A stretch of DNA of 5,992 nucleotides from Candidatus Poseidonia sp. Lineage in GTDB: Archaea > Thermoplasmatota > Poseidoniia > Poseidoniales > Poseidoniaceae. The DNA lies in assembly GCA_013330155.1 (NCBI GenBank), contig DUIU01000083.1, positions 1 to 5,992 of the forward strand, in the 5' to 3' direction. Shown one piece after another: positions 1 to 5,992 of this stretch. A program made the translations under genes and the position numbers. A model generated the notes under the pieces. That model saw only the letters and a program-made list of their open reading frames with translations, was not told where the DNA came from and searched no databases. Position 1 is the first letter of the stretch. Each line of letters opens with the position of its first letter.

Positions 1-2
1 AC

Positions 3-950
3 GATTCGAACCTTCATGTGAAGGGCACAACCTTGTTTCAAGGAAACAACGTGATGGGAGCCTATGTCCATGTCCGAGACGGTACAACCCAAAAAATGGG
101 CATCGCTCACATGGGGACGGTCGACTGGATTCTTGTAGAATGTGAAACATGGTCAATGATTCCCCTTGAGAATTTAATCGCCCATCGAAAGGGGAGCCAT
201 ACCAAAATCGCCGCCATGATTTCAACGCCCCTTGAAGCACAAGGGGCGGGTTTCGCCCTTCAGGAAGGCGTCGATGCACTCGTGATTCCTGCCGAGCAAA
301 CGATGATCGAGGCGGCCTTGAGCATCAAAGCACAGCGATTGGAGCAAACAGAACCAGAAAGCGAGGTGGAGGAAGCATCTCTGGATTCGATGGAACTGAA
401 CATGTTCATCGTTGAATCCATTGAGGAGGCGGGCTTAGGCGACCGCTATTGTTTGGACTTCTTGTCAGTCTTTTCCCAAAACGAGGGTGTGTTGGTTGGA
501 TCGAGCGCCCAATCGCTTTACCTCGTCCATAGCGAAACCATCCCCTCAACCTTTGTCCCTACCCGACCTTTTCGAGTCAATGCTGGCTCACCCCATTCCT
601 ACATCATGATGGCGGATGGTTCTACCAAGTACCTGGCTGAACTTTCTGCTGGCGATGTGGCTTTGGCCGTGAATGCGTCTGGCGCTACAAGGGGGGTTGT
701 GCTTGGTCGGATCAAAATTGAACAGCGGCCAATGCTTAAGATTTCATGCAAAACAGGCTCAAAAACGCATCAAAACGCTAATAAATCTCATATTTTTATG
801 CAACAAGCGGAAACAGTTCGCCTCATCACCGAATCATCTGCAGCCGTCTCGGTCACCGACCTCGCATCCGACCAAAGGGTCCTGGGGTGGGTGGGCCATT
901 CAGCACGGCACGTGGGTGTAGCGGTTGGAGGAGAGATTGAGGAGCGTTGA
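3..950 (+). CDS. aroB': 3-dehydroquinate synthase II (archaeal type), 5'-truncated by the window edge
   Basis: In the archaeal shikimate route this family catalyses the NAD-dependent oxidative deamination and cyclisation of 2-amino-3,7-dideoxy-D-threo-hept-6-ulosonate to 3-dehydroquinate; it is unrelated to bacterial AroB. The reading frame is open to the left edge, giving 315 visible residues. Counting from base 3, family blocks appear in order: IPLENLIA (53-60), GLGDRYCLDF (144-153), GVLVGSS followed by LVHSET (162-179), PTRPFRVNAG (186-195), GRIKIEQRP (235-243), MQQAETVRL (266-274) and a C-terminal RHVGV (302-306). Known members are about 330-380 residues, so a few dozen N-terminal residues or more are missing. 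The GTG at 18 is internal and should not be taken as the start. The gene ends 4 bases before the shikimate kinase ATG, indicating one operon. An acidic stretch (about residues 113-130) lies between the N-terminal and catalytic blocks. The family assignment is firm. Confidence 0.93.
   Translation, partial: DSNLHVKGTTLFQGNNVMGAYVHVRDGTTQKMGIAHMGTVDWILVECETWSMIPLENLIAHRKGSHTKIAAMISTPLEAQGAGFALQEGVDALVIPAEQTMIEAALSIKAQRLEQTEPESEVEEASLDSMELNMFIVESIEEAGLGDRYCLDFLSVFSQNEGVLVGSSAQSLYLVHSETIPSTFVPTRPFRVNAGSPHSYIMMADGSTKYLAELSAGDVALAVNASGATRGVVLGRIKIEQRPMLKISCKTGSKTHQNANKSHIFMQQAETVRLITESSAAVSVTDLASDQRVLGWVGHSARHVGVAVGGEIEER
939..944 (+). promoter_or_regulatory. Ribosome binding site for shikimate kinase
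   Basis: GAGGAG ends 10 bases before the ATG at 955 and lies inside the last codons of the upstream dehydroquinate synthase gene. It supports ATG 955 over the in-frame TTG at 925, which has no purine-rich site at a suitable distance. A second purine-rich run (GGAGGAG, 927-933) is too far upstream to be the main site. Confidence 0.6.
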
Positions 951-954
951 GCAG

Positions 955-1848
955 ATGGCCGTCCTAGGAAAAGGGAATGCACACGGTGCATGCAGCCTTC
1001 TCCATGCCGCTGCTTTGGGTTATGGAGCCAACATCGCGTTGGATTTGCCCATAACAGTCCGTCTTTTGGACCGTCCAAGTAAGCGAGAGGTCCATGATAA
1101 CGACGGAGTCCTCAAGGCCCTTTTACAAGCATGGATTGAGGCAGGACATCCATTGCCCGAAGGCTATCAGGCCGAGGAACTTCATTGGGGCGTCGTATCA
1201 AAGATTCCAAGAAAGCAGGGTCTGAAATCTTCCGCCGCGACCTGTATCGCTGGCCTTCGAGCATTGTGCGCTGCCACCGATGTAGAACTCGAACCCTACG
1301 AATTGGTCAGCCTTGCAGCTCAGGCCCAGATGGCCTCAGGAGTCTCCTTGACAGGGTCGATTGACGATGCTTGGGCCTGCATGGAGCCAGGATGGAAATT
1401 GGTCGATGTTCAAGCACCCATTGACCAAGGAGTGCTAATGGATGAACCAGGACTCGCCGCCGATGATTGGGCGGTGTTGTTGGTGCTTCGGGGCGCACGG
1501 GAAATCATGCCTACGCTGGAAGATTTTGCACCTCAAGTCACGGCTTTCCAACAGGCCCTTGCTGCGCTTCAAGAAAGGAAACCACTCGTGGCCTTGACAT
1601 GGAATGGTCGGGGAACTGTGGCCGCTTTGAAGGACATTGAAGGAAGAAAAATGGCCAATGACTCCTTCATGAACAGCGCTCGGGCAGCAGGAGTTTCGGG
1701 GTCTGGCCCAGCCCTCGTCATCGTGGTCCCGCAACCGTCAGGCCCCACCTTGGAACGCATCAAAGCGTGGTACAGCACGAGATTCCCACAAGCTGAATTG
1801 ATTGAAACATCCTTTTTACCGAAAGAAGATGAGGATGCGTCTGAGTGA
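955..1848 (+). CDS. aroK: Shikimate kinase, archaeal GHMP-superfamily type
   Basis: Phosphorylates shikimate with ATP to shikimate 3-phosphate in the cytoplasm. The 297-residue protein matches the usual size (about 280-300) of the archaeal GHMP enzyme, which is unrelated to the P-loop AroK of bacteria. Visible features are an N-terminal segment with the Gly/Ala-rich start typical of the family (residues 1-35), the GHMP phosphate-binding loop IPRKQGLKSSAA (84-95), the block SGVSLTGSIDDAWA (128-141) whose DD pair is the likely acidic active-site region, and the C-terminal glycine motif AGVSGSGPA (245-253). The TGxxDDA block and flanking aro genes favour shikimate kinase over homoserine or mevalonate kinase. 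ATG 955 was chosen over TTG 925 because the homologous N-terminus begins here, a ribosome binding site precedes it, and it removes an overlap with the upstream gene. The C-terminus ends in a short acidic tail. Confidence 0.9.
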   Translation: MAVLGKGNAHGACSLLHAAALGYGANIALDLPITVRLLDRPSKREVHDNDGVLKALLQAWIEAGHPLPEGYQAEELHWGVVSKIPRKQGLKSSAATCIAGLRALCAATDVELEPYELVSLAAQAQMASGVSLTGSIDDAWACMEPGWKLVDVQAPIDQGVLMDEPGLAADDWAVLLVLRGAREIMPTLEDFAPQVTAFQQALAALQERKPLVALTWNGRGTVAALKDIEGRKMANDSFMNSARAAGVSGSGPALVIVVPQPSGPTLERIKAWYSTRFPQAELIETSFLPKEDEDASE

Positions 1849-1853
1849 ACACC

Positions 1854-1861
1854 TTCTAAAA
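1854..1861 (+). promoter_or_regulatory. Possible TATA-like element upstream of chorismate synthase
   Basis: The 42-base gap between the shikimate kinase stop and the aroC start contains TTCTAAAA, centred about 33 bases before the ATG. If it acted as an archaeal TATA box, transcription would start some 6-8 bases before the ATG, giving an almost leaderless transcript. This fits with the absence of a Shine-Dalgarno sequence there. The match is weak and there is no clear BRE, so the gap may simply be a spacer in a continuous operon. Confidence 0.2.
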
Positions 1862-1890
1862 GGGCCAGCGATTCCTTACTTTGTTGAACC

Positions 1891-2973
1891 ATGCAAATGC
1901 GTCTTGGGGAGGCTCTGCGAATAACACTCCGGGGCTCAAGCCATGGACCGTTTGTGGGAGCCATCGTTGAAGGGATGCCTGCTGGATTGCTCGTTGATGA
2001 AGAAGATGTCAAGGCAGCCATGGCCCTCCGAAAAACGGGAGGCACCTACAGCAGCAAAAGGAAAGAAGAGGATGCGGTTGAGTGGCGTAGTGGCGTCGTC
2101 AATGGCCACACAACGGGTGAACCGATTGAAATCCACATCGCCAACGCCGATGCACGCTCAAGCGATTACAGTTTTTTGCCCGACCACCCCCGGCCAGGGC
2201 ATCAAGACATGGTGATGTTGAAACGCACCAATGGGGAAGCTGATTTGCGTGGCGGAGGTACATCAAGTGCGCGAATGACCGCACCTCTTGTCGCCATAGC
2301 GGCCGTCGTGCGTTCATGGCTTGAGGGACACGGCGTCAAGGTTGAGGCCCACCTTGGAGCCATCGGGAGCGTAGAGGCTGCCTCGATGAACGAGTGCCCA
2401 CCCCGTTGGGCCAATCAGATCTGCAAAGAACTGCGTTGCAGAGACGAAAAGGCGGCGAAAAGCATGGCTGAGCTCGTCGAAACGACAAGACGCTCTCGAA
2501 ATTCCATTGGCTCAAGGGTTGACCTTCAAATCGAAGGGTTGCCCCTTGGATTAGGCGAACCGTGGTTTGACGGCATTGAACCGGCCATGGCTCGAGCAAT
2601 GATGTCGATTCCAGCAGCAAGAGGCGTTGAATTTGGCCACGGATTTGGCGTGCAACTGATGCATGGAAGTGACCATAACAGCCCCTGGGGTGGAACAGCT
2701 GACCAGCCAGTCTTGATGGGTGAACAACCCGATGGGGCTCTAGCTGGCCTGTCAACTGGCGCCCCGGTTCACGTACGTGTGGCGTTCAAACCCCCCTCAA
2801 GCATTCCTCAAGTTCAGAACACATTGAACCTCAAAACCAACCAACAGGAGCCCTTGGTGGTCAAGGGCCGACATGACCCCGTGCTGGGTCCAAGAGCGGT
2901 CGCCGTGGTGGAAGCGATGGCCCTGTTGGTCATTGGCGACCTGATGGTACGTGGAGGTTTTACCAATGCATGA
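1891..2973 (+). CDS. aroC: Chorismate synthase
   Basis: Converts 5-enolpyruvylshikimate 3-phosphate to chorismate using reduced FMN, the last common step to Phe, Tyr and Trp. The protein has 360 residues, normal for the family. Motifs in order: GSSHG with IVEGMPAGL (15-33, His18 being the catalytic histidine), RKEED (57-61), SGVVNGHTTGEPI (67-79), RPGH (101-104, second conserved histidine), GGGTSSARMTAP (121-132), SIPAARGVEFGHGFG (239-253), GLSTGAPVHVRVAFKP (286-301) and the closing RHDPVLGPRAVAVVEAM (327-343). An in-frame TGA at 1885-1887 leaves only ATG 1891 or ATG 1897 as starts; both fit the short N-terminus of the family. No Shine-Dalgarno sequence is visible. The usual GGRSSARET block reads GGGTSSARMT, closer to the variant class with GGxxSxRxTAP. 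Its end overlaps the aspartate kinase gene by 8 bases. The product of the preceding kinase still needs EPSP synthase before this enzyme can act. Confidence 0.97.
   Translation: MQMRLGEALRITLRGSSHGPFVGAIVEGMPAGLLVDEEDVKAAMALRKTGGTYSSKRKEEDAVEWRSGVVNGHTTGEPIEIHIANADARSSDYSFLPDHPRPGHQDMVMLKRTNGEADLRGGGTSSARMTAPLVAIAAVVRSWLEGHGVKVEAHLGAIGSVEAASMNECPPRWANQICKELRCRDEKAAKSMAELVETTRRSRNSIGSRVDLQIEGLPLGLGEPWFDGIEPAMARAMMSIPAARGVEFGHGFGVQLMHGSDHNSPWGGTADQPVLMGEQPDGALAGLSTGAPVHVRVAFKPPSSIPQVQNTLNLKTNQQEPLVVKGRHDPVLGPRAVAVVEAMALLVIGDLMVRGGFTNA
2953..2958 (+). promoter_or_regulatory. Ribosome binding site for aspartate kinase
   Basis: GGAGGT sits 7 bases before the ATG at 2966, within the last codons of aroC. 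It is a strong Shine-Dalgarno match and decides the start: the in-frame GTG at 2951 overlaps this site and has none of its own. Confidence 0.75.
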
Positions 2974-4288
2974 CCTTCCCATCGTCCACAAGTTTGGAGG
3001 TTCTTGCCTTCGAGATGCTTCAGACATTGAACAAATCGCTGAAATTCTTTCGAACACCCAAGATCCTGTCATTGTGGTCGTTTCGGCGCTTTGGGGGACA
3101 ACTGACCGGCTCATGCGGGCTGCACAGGAACCTCGTTATGCTGGTCGATTGGTTAATGACCTCGCCAGCCACCACCTTCGGTTTTCACCGACCCTGATCG
3201 ATTCACCCCTGTACGATGTGTTTCAGCGAGTCTTGGAAGGAATTGAAGAATCCCTCACGGCCCTCGCCATTGATCGGAACGACAAGGAGGCCTACAACTG
3301 CCTCCTCGCATCTGGAGAACGGCTCTCTGCTTTGGTCATCGCCCATGGCCTCTCAATACGTGGCCTAGACGCCCACCCTGTTGGGGCTGAAGACATCGGT
3401 TTGCACCTTGATGGAAAAGGAACGGCTGCACGTGTGGACCTCGGAAAATCCCGTGAAATGCTCGACCGGTCCGCTTTCCACGGCGTCCCGGTGGTCACCG
3501 GATGGTTCGGAGAAGGAAGCGATGGTAACATTGCGTTGCTCGGCCGTGGTGGAAGTGACCACACCGCAACGGCTCTTGCAGCCCTTTTACAGGCTCAACG
3601 CGTGGTTCTTTGGAAGGATGTTCTCGGAATTTATCCGGTTAACCCACGTTGGGGAGTGCAATCCTCACCCATACCTTACCTTGGCTACGGCGAAGCGATT
3701 GAATTTGCCAACGCAGATGCAACCATCCTTCATCCAGCGACCGTTGAACCCGTTTACGAATTGGGCATTCCCATTGAGATACGGCACCTCACGCGCTACA
3801 AGAATGGCGGCATGAAAACCGTGATTGGTCCGGACATCGAGGCGACACCGAACATCAAGGGTATTGCCTGCATTCCTCGTGTGGCCTGCGTCAATGTCGA
3901 AGTGCGGTATTCCCAAGATGCTGCCTTGGCGCTAAGTGATCTCTTGCAAGCACTTAGCGAAGAAGGCATTCGGATATGCTCGTTTGAAACGACCAACACC
4001 CAGTGGCGCTTTGTCTTCCTCCAACACGAAGTCACCCTTGGCGTCCAACTCATCAAAGAGCGATGTTCAGAGGTGGACTACGAATACTATCCAGCCATGC
4101 TGTCGTTTATCGGGTGCCGGGACCTCACATACCTGCAAGAACAACTCAACAAACAGCAGAATTCAGAGGCGACACCCCTCTATCAATCGGCCACTTCGAT
4201 TCACATGCTGTCAAAGCGGGTTGACATCTCTCGCATGCTTGACGAGATGATGCCCCTGGTGGCGCAAGGCACCGATCACTCTGCTTGA
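2966..4288 (+). CDS. lysC: Aspartate kinase (monofunctional, with C-terminal ACT-type regulatory region)
   Basis: Phosphorylates L-aspartate with ATP to 4-aspartyl phosphate, the first step to aspartate semialdehyde and then Lys, Thr and Met. The 440-residue protein has the amino acid kinase fold: KFGGS (9-13), VVVSALWGTTDRL (37-49), the SGERLSA block with conserved glutamate (116-122), GRGGSDHTA (193-201), WKDVLGIYPVNPR (216-228) and ILHP (254-257). Residues from about 298 to 430 form a regulatory region; the first part (about 305-365) looks like an ACT domain, the second is short and diverged. No homoserine dehydrogenase domain follows. The usual DPR after the TDV/KDV motif is NPR here. ATG 2966 is chosen because it follows a strong ribosome binding site and places KFGG at the normal distance. 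The 8-base overlap with aroC suggests translational coupling. In archaea with dehydroquinate synthase II, aspartate semialdehyde is also a precursor of aromatics, which explains the location. Feedback control through ACT is inferred; the effector is unknown. Confidence 0.94.
   Translation: MHDLPIVHKFGGSCLRDASDIEQIAEILSNTQDPVIVVVSALWGTTDRLMRAAQEPRYAGRLVNDLASHHLRFSPTLIDSPLYDVFQRVLEGIEESLTALAIDRNDKEAYNCLLASGERLSALVIAHGLSIRGLDAHPVGAEDIGLHLDGKGTAARVDLGKSREMLDRSAFHGVPVVTGWFGEGSDGNIALLGRGGSDHTATALAALLQAQRVVLWKDVLGIYPVNPRWGVQSSPIPYLGYGEAIEFANADATILHPATVEPVYELGIPIEIRHLTRYKNGGMKTVIGPDIEATPNIKGIACIPRVACVNVEVRYSQDAALALSDLLQALSEEGIRICSFETTNTQWRFVFLQHEVTLGVQLIKERCSEVDYEYYPAMLSFIGCRDLTYLQEQLNKQQNSEATPLYQSATSIHMLSKRVDISRMLDEMMPLVAQGTDHSA
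4276..4288. other. Tail-to-tail coding overlap of convergent genes
   Basis: The final codons and TGA of aspartate kinase (plus strand, stop 4286-4288) overlap the final codons and TGA of the membrane protein gene (minus strand, stop 4278-4276) by 13 bases. Neither strand shows an oligo-T tract or hairpin just past its stop, so both transcripts probably run into the opposite gene. Confidence 0.9.
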
Positions 4289-5199
4289 CGTTCTCGGAAC
4301 CGCTGGAGATGCGTTGGCAAGTTCAATCCAAACAAAATACCCACCGTGATGAACACAAAGAGCGTCCCAAGGGCAACACCGTACACGGATGTCAGTTCAA
4401 CCGATTCGCGCATGCGTTGTGCTGTGTCTCCCGAAAACACACCGACAATCGCCGGCAAAATGGTGTTCGCAGAGAGAACGAACCAAGCGAGGAGCGTGGC
4501 CAACACTGGGTTGATGATCAATGAGCGGTGGTACTTGGAGACGATCTTCTTTGGATTCATCACGTAAACTTCGTTGGTTCGGATGCTCGTATCGAGCATG
4601 GAATAACGAATCACTCCGTTGCTCAATTCAAAGTACATGATGAGGAGCACGGCATAAACAACCACCAAAACGGAAAGCATGGTTGGGCTGCCTTGAAGAT
4701 TAAACAAATCGTTGGAAAGGGAGGTTTTCGATGATGCAAACCGAAGGATAGCGAGGATAAACAACAGATTGCTGCCAAGAGATAGGCGAGCATCTCGACG
4801 GAACGTTCCCATGAAACCAAGCACCGTTGCGCCGGCGATGATGGTCAACTGCAGAATGTTTGCAAGACCGAGACTCCCGGTGAGGATGTACCAGATGGTT
4901 CCTTGGGGTGGCGAGATGATGTAGGTCAAGAAAGCCAAAGCGACAAGAACGCCATACACGCCAATCTGAAGGTTTTGTACCATCTTGTCAGGAGGAAGGA
5001 ATTTCATCTTCGGAACGAGAGGACCGCCAAGTAGGCTTTCGATAAAGCTGGGAATTTCCACGGTGGGAATGGCGTCTTGAGGTATGGCACTGCCCGAACC
5101 AACTTGGCCTGCCGCCTTCTTTCTGGAAGGGGCCGATGAACGGACCGTCTTTCCATCGTACAGGTGGGACGTGTCGGCTGAAGGTCGATTGATTGTCAT
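4276..5199 (-). CDS. Multi-pass membrane protein of unknown function, partner of the DUF58 gene
   Basis: I do not recognise the family. The 307-residue protein has a hydrophilic N-terminus (1-75) with a basic, Ser/Ala-rich patch around 20-32 (SSAPSRKKAAG) and a Pro-rich segment (about 40-70) that could interact with a partner. About six hydrophobic segments follow: roughly 79-97, 104-130 (long), 140-155, 172-192, 230-255 and 271-293. A charged loop of about 35 residues (194-228, including NPKKIVSKYHR) lies between the fourth and fifth, and the C-terminus is basic then acidic (HLQRFRERQAE). There is no signal peptide, cysteine cluster or obvious catalytic motif. By the positive-inside rule the loops with RRDAR and KKIVSKYHR would be cytoplasmic. 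It starts 9 bases after the DUF58 stop with a ribosome binding site overlapping that stop, so the two are almost certainly co-expressed. A role in the same membrane-associated process is inferred from position only. Confidence 0.85.
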   Translation of the reverse strand: MTINRPSADTSHLYDGKTVRSSAPSRKKAAGQVGSGSAIPQDAIPTVEIPSFIESLLGGPLVPKMKFLPPDKMVQNLQIGVYGVLVALAFLTYIISPPQGTIWYILTGSLGLANILQLTIIAGATVLGFMGTFRRDARLSLGSNLLFILAILRFASSKTSLSNDLFNLQGSPTMLSVLVVVYAVLLIMYFELSNGVIRYSMLDTSIRTNEVYVMNPKKIVSKYHRSLIINPVLATLLAWFVLSANTILPAIVGVFSGDTAQRMRESVELTSVYGVALGTLFVFITVGILFGLNLPTHLQRFRERQAE

Positions 5200-5203
5200 A
5201 ACT

Positions 5204-5210
5204 TCACCTC
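5204..5210 (-). promoter_or_regulatory. Ribosome binding site for the membrane protein gene
   Basis: On the minus strand GAGGTGA precedes the ATG at 5199 by a few bases and overlaps the TGA of the DUF58 gene (5211-5209). The arrangement fixes the start of the membrane protein and suggests coupled translation. Confidence 0.65.
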
Positions 5211-5992
5211 AAAATCCACGGGCTCCTGCAAGAGCGGTTGAAAGCAACATATCGGGCTCCCAGTCCATGATGTTCACACCAAGTCCACGAAGTTCACCAA
5301 TAACGACGTCGCGTTCGGTCTTCATGACCTCGTAGCCGGTTCGGTCAATGCGCTTGGCATCGAATTCAAACTCGAGGGATGATGGCGAAAGAACGGTCAC
5401 GTCAAAGTCGCGAGCTCGGAAGTCTCTCAGGGCGTTCACGATGGTTGGGTCGTCTTCCAGATTCGACAGGAAGATGATCGGGCTTCCCTTGTTGATGTGC
5501 GGAAGAATACGATTCACCACCACTTGAAGTGGGATGTTTCCACGGGCAACGGCGCCAGCCAACTTGGTGAGAATCACATAGAGCTGCTTCTTGCCAGTGT
5601 CTCGGTCGACACTGACCACTTCATCGCCGTAAACGATCACGCCAACAGAGTCTCGACGGCCAAGGAAATACTTCGCCAAAGAGGCCGCTGCGCGAGTGGA
5701 ATACACCAGCGCATTGCGCGATACCGGACCGGTTTCGGCCACGGCTCTTGAGTCAACGATGATGATGACGTCGGACACCGCGTCTCGTTCACGCTCGTTG
5801 ACCATGAGTTTGCCAGAGCGTGCGTAAGCAGACCAGTTGATGGCTCGGAATGAATCCCCTTCAAAGTACTCACGAAGCGAGTAAAACTCCGAACCCGGAC
5901 CGGGTTGTCGGATGTTCACAGCACCGGTGAAAATCTTTGGAACTCGAGATTTCACGAAGGTCTCTTTGAGGTCTTCCATCTTCGGGAACACA
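5209..5992 (-). CDS. DUF58 family protein (von Willebrand A-like fold), truncated at the window edge
   Basis: DUF58 proteins are usually encoded next to MoxR-type AAA ATPases and von Willebrand A proteins; their exact role is poorly defined, with assembly or maturation of cell-surface or membrane complexes proposed. The visible 260 residues contain the signature region: a Gly-rich GPGSEFYSLREYFEGDSFR followed by INWSAYARSGKLMV (about 31-64), then a von Willebrand A-like half beginning VIIIVDSRAV (75-84) and continuing through DSVGVIVYGDEVV (114-126) and PIIFLSNLEDDP (171-182). The canonical metal-site DxSxS is degenerate, reading DSRAV. Typical members have two N-terminal membrane helices before the signature; none is visible, and the frame is open to the right edge, so the start most likely lies outside. 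The GTG at 5991 and ATG at 5979 are probably internal codons. The gene is followed after 9 bases by the membrane protein gene. Family assignment is firm; function is not. Confidence 0.9.
   Translation of the reverse strand, partial: VFPKMEDLKETFVKSRVPKIFTGAVNIRQPGPGSEFYSLREYFEGDSFRAINWSAYARSGKLMVNERERDAVSDVIIIVDSRAVAETGPVSRNALVYSTRAAASLAKYFLGRRDSVGVIVYGDEVVSVDRDTGKKQLYVILTKLAGAVARGNIPLQVVVNRILPHINKGSPIIFLSNLEDDPTIVNALRDFRARDFDVTVLSPSSLEFEFDAKRIDRTGYEVMKTERDVVIGELRGLGVNIMDWEPDMLLSTALAGARGF

Noticed and set aside
18..20. GTG at 18 as the true start of dehydroquinate synthase II
   Set aside because: The frame stays open to the left edge and the N-terminal part of the family is missing, so the gene is cut by the window.
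925..954. TTG at 925 as the start of shikimate kinase
   Set aside because: It would overlap the upstream gene by 26 bases, has no ribosome binding site, and adds ten residues not typical of the family; ATG 955 fits all three criteria.
1849..1890. Small RNA or tRNA gene in the only gap longer than 10 bases
   Set aside because: The gap is 42 bases, with no tRNA-like structure or convincing hairpin.
1569..2045. Minus-strand open frame of 158 codons
   Set aside because: It lies antisense across the end of shikimate kinase and the start of chorismate synthase, both strongly supported, and its translation shows no recognisable motif.
2336..2755. Minus-strand open frame of 139 codons
   Set aside because: It is fully antisense to conserved chorismate synthase sequence and looks like a low-complexity, Arg/Pro-rich shadow translation.
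2951..2965. GTG at 2951 as the start of aspartate kinase
   Set aside because: It overlaps the GGAGGT ribosome binding site that serves ATG 2966 and adds residues ahead of the normal short N-terminus before KFGG.
3381..3815. Plus-strand open frame of 144 codons in another frame
   Set aside because: It lies wholly inside the conserved aspartate kinase catalytic region and has no family features or ribosome binding site.

Overview
The window carries six protein-coding genes and almost no non-coding DNA. It looks archaeal, most likely a euryarchaeon or Thermoplasmatota-type organism such as the marine Poseidoniales. The evidence for this is the combination of a type II 3-dehydroquinate synthase, a GHMP-fold shikimate kinase (the archaeal non-orthologous replacement of bacterial AroK) and moderate GC. 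The lineage is an inference from gene families, since no rRNA or other phylogenetic marker is present.

Left block, plus strand (1-4288): an aromatic amino acid cluster. It contains a 5'-truncated 3-dehydroquinate synthase II (ends at 950), GHMP shikimate kinase (955-1848), chorismate synthase (1891-2973) and aspartate kinase (2966-4288). In archaea using the alternative early shikimate route, dehydroquinate is made from aspartate semialdehyde and a deoxy-keto-sugar phosphate, not from DAHP. Aspartate kinase performs the first step towards aspartate semialdehyde, so its place at the end of an aro operon makes biochemical sense: one transcript could supply the precursor, close the ring, phosphorylate shikimate and make chorismate. 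EPSP synthase (aroA), which acts between the kinase and chorismate synthase, is not in the window.

Right block, minus strand (5992-4276): a DUF58-family protein running off the right edge, followed nine bases later by a six-helix membrane protein of unknown function. DUF58 proteins usually sit beside MoxR-type AAA ATPases and von Willebrand A proteins, so the rest of such a cluster may lie just beyond the right edge.

The two blocks converge and their last genes overlap tail to tail by 13 bases, with no room for a dedicated terminator. No RNA genes, mobile elements, CRISPR arrays or notable repeats were seen. The only non-coding gaps are 4, 42 and 9 bases. I found no clear new system. The most useful second looks are the precursor-supply logic of the aro/aspartate kinase cluster, the degenerate metal site of the DUF58 protein and its unknown membrane partner.
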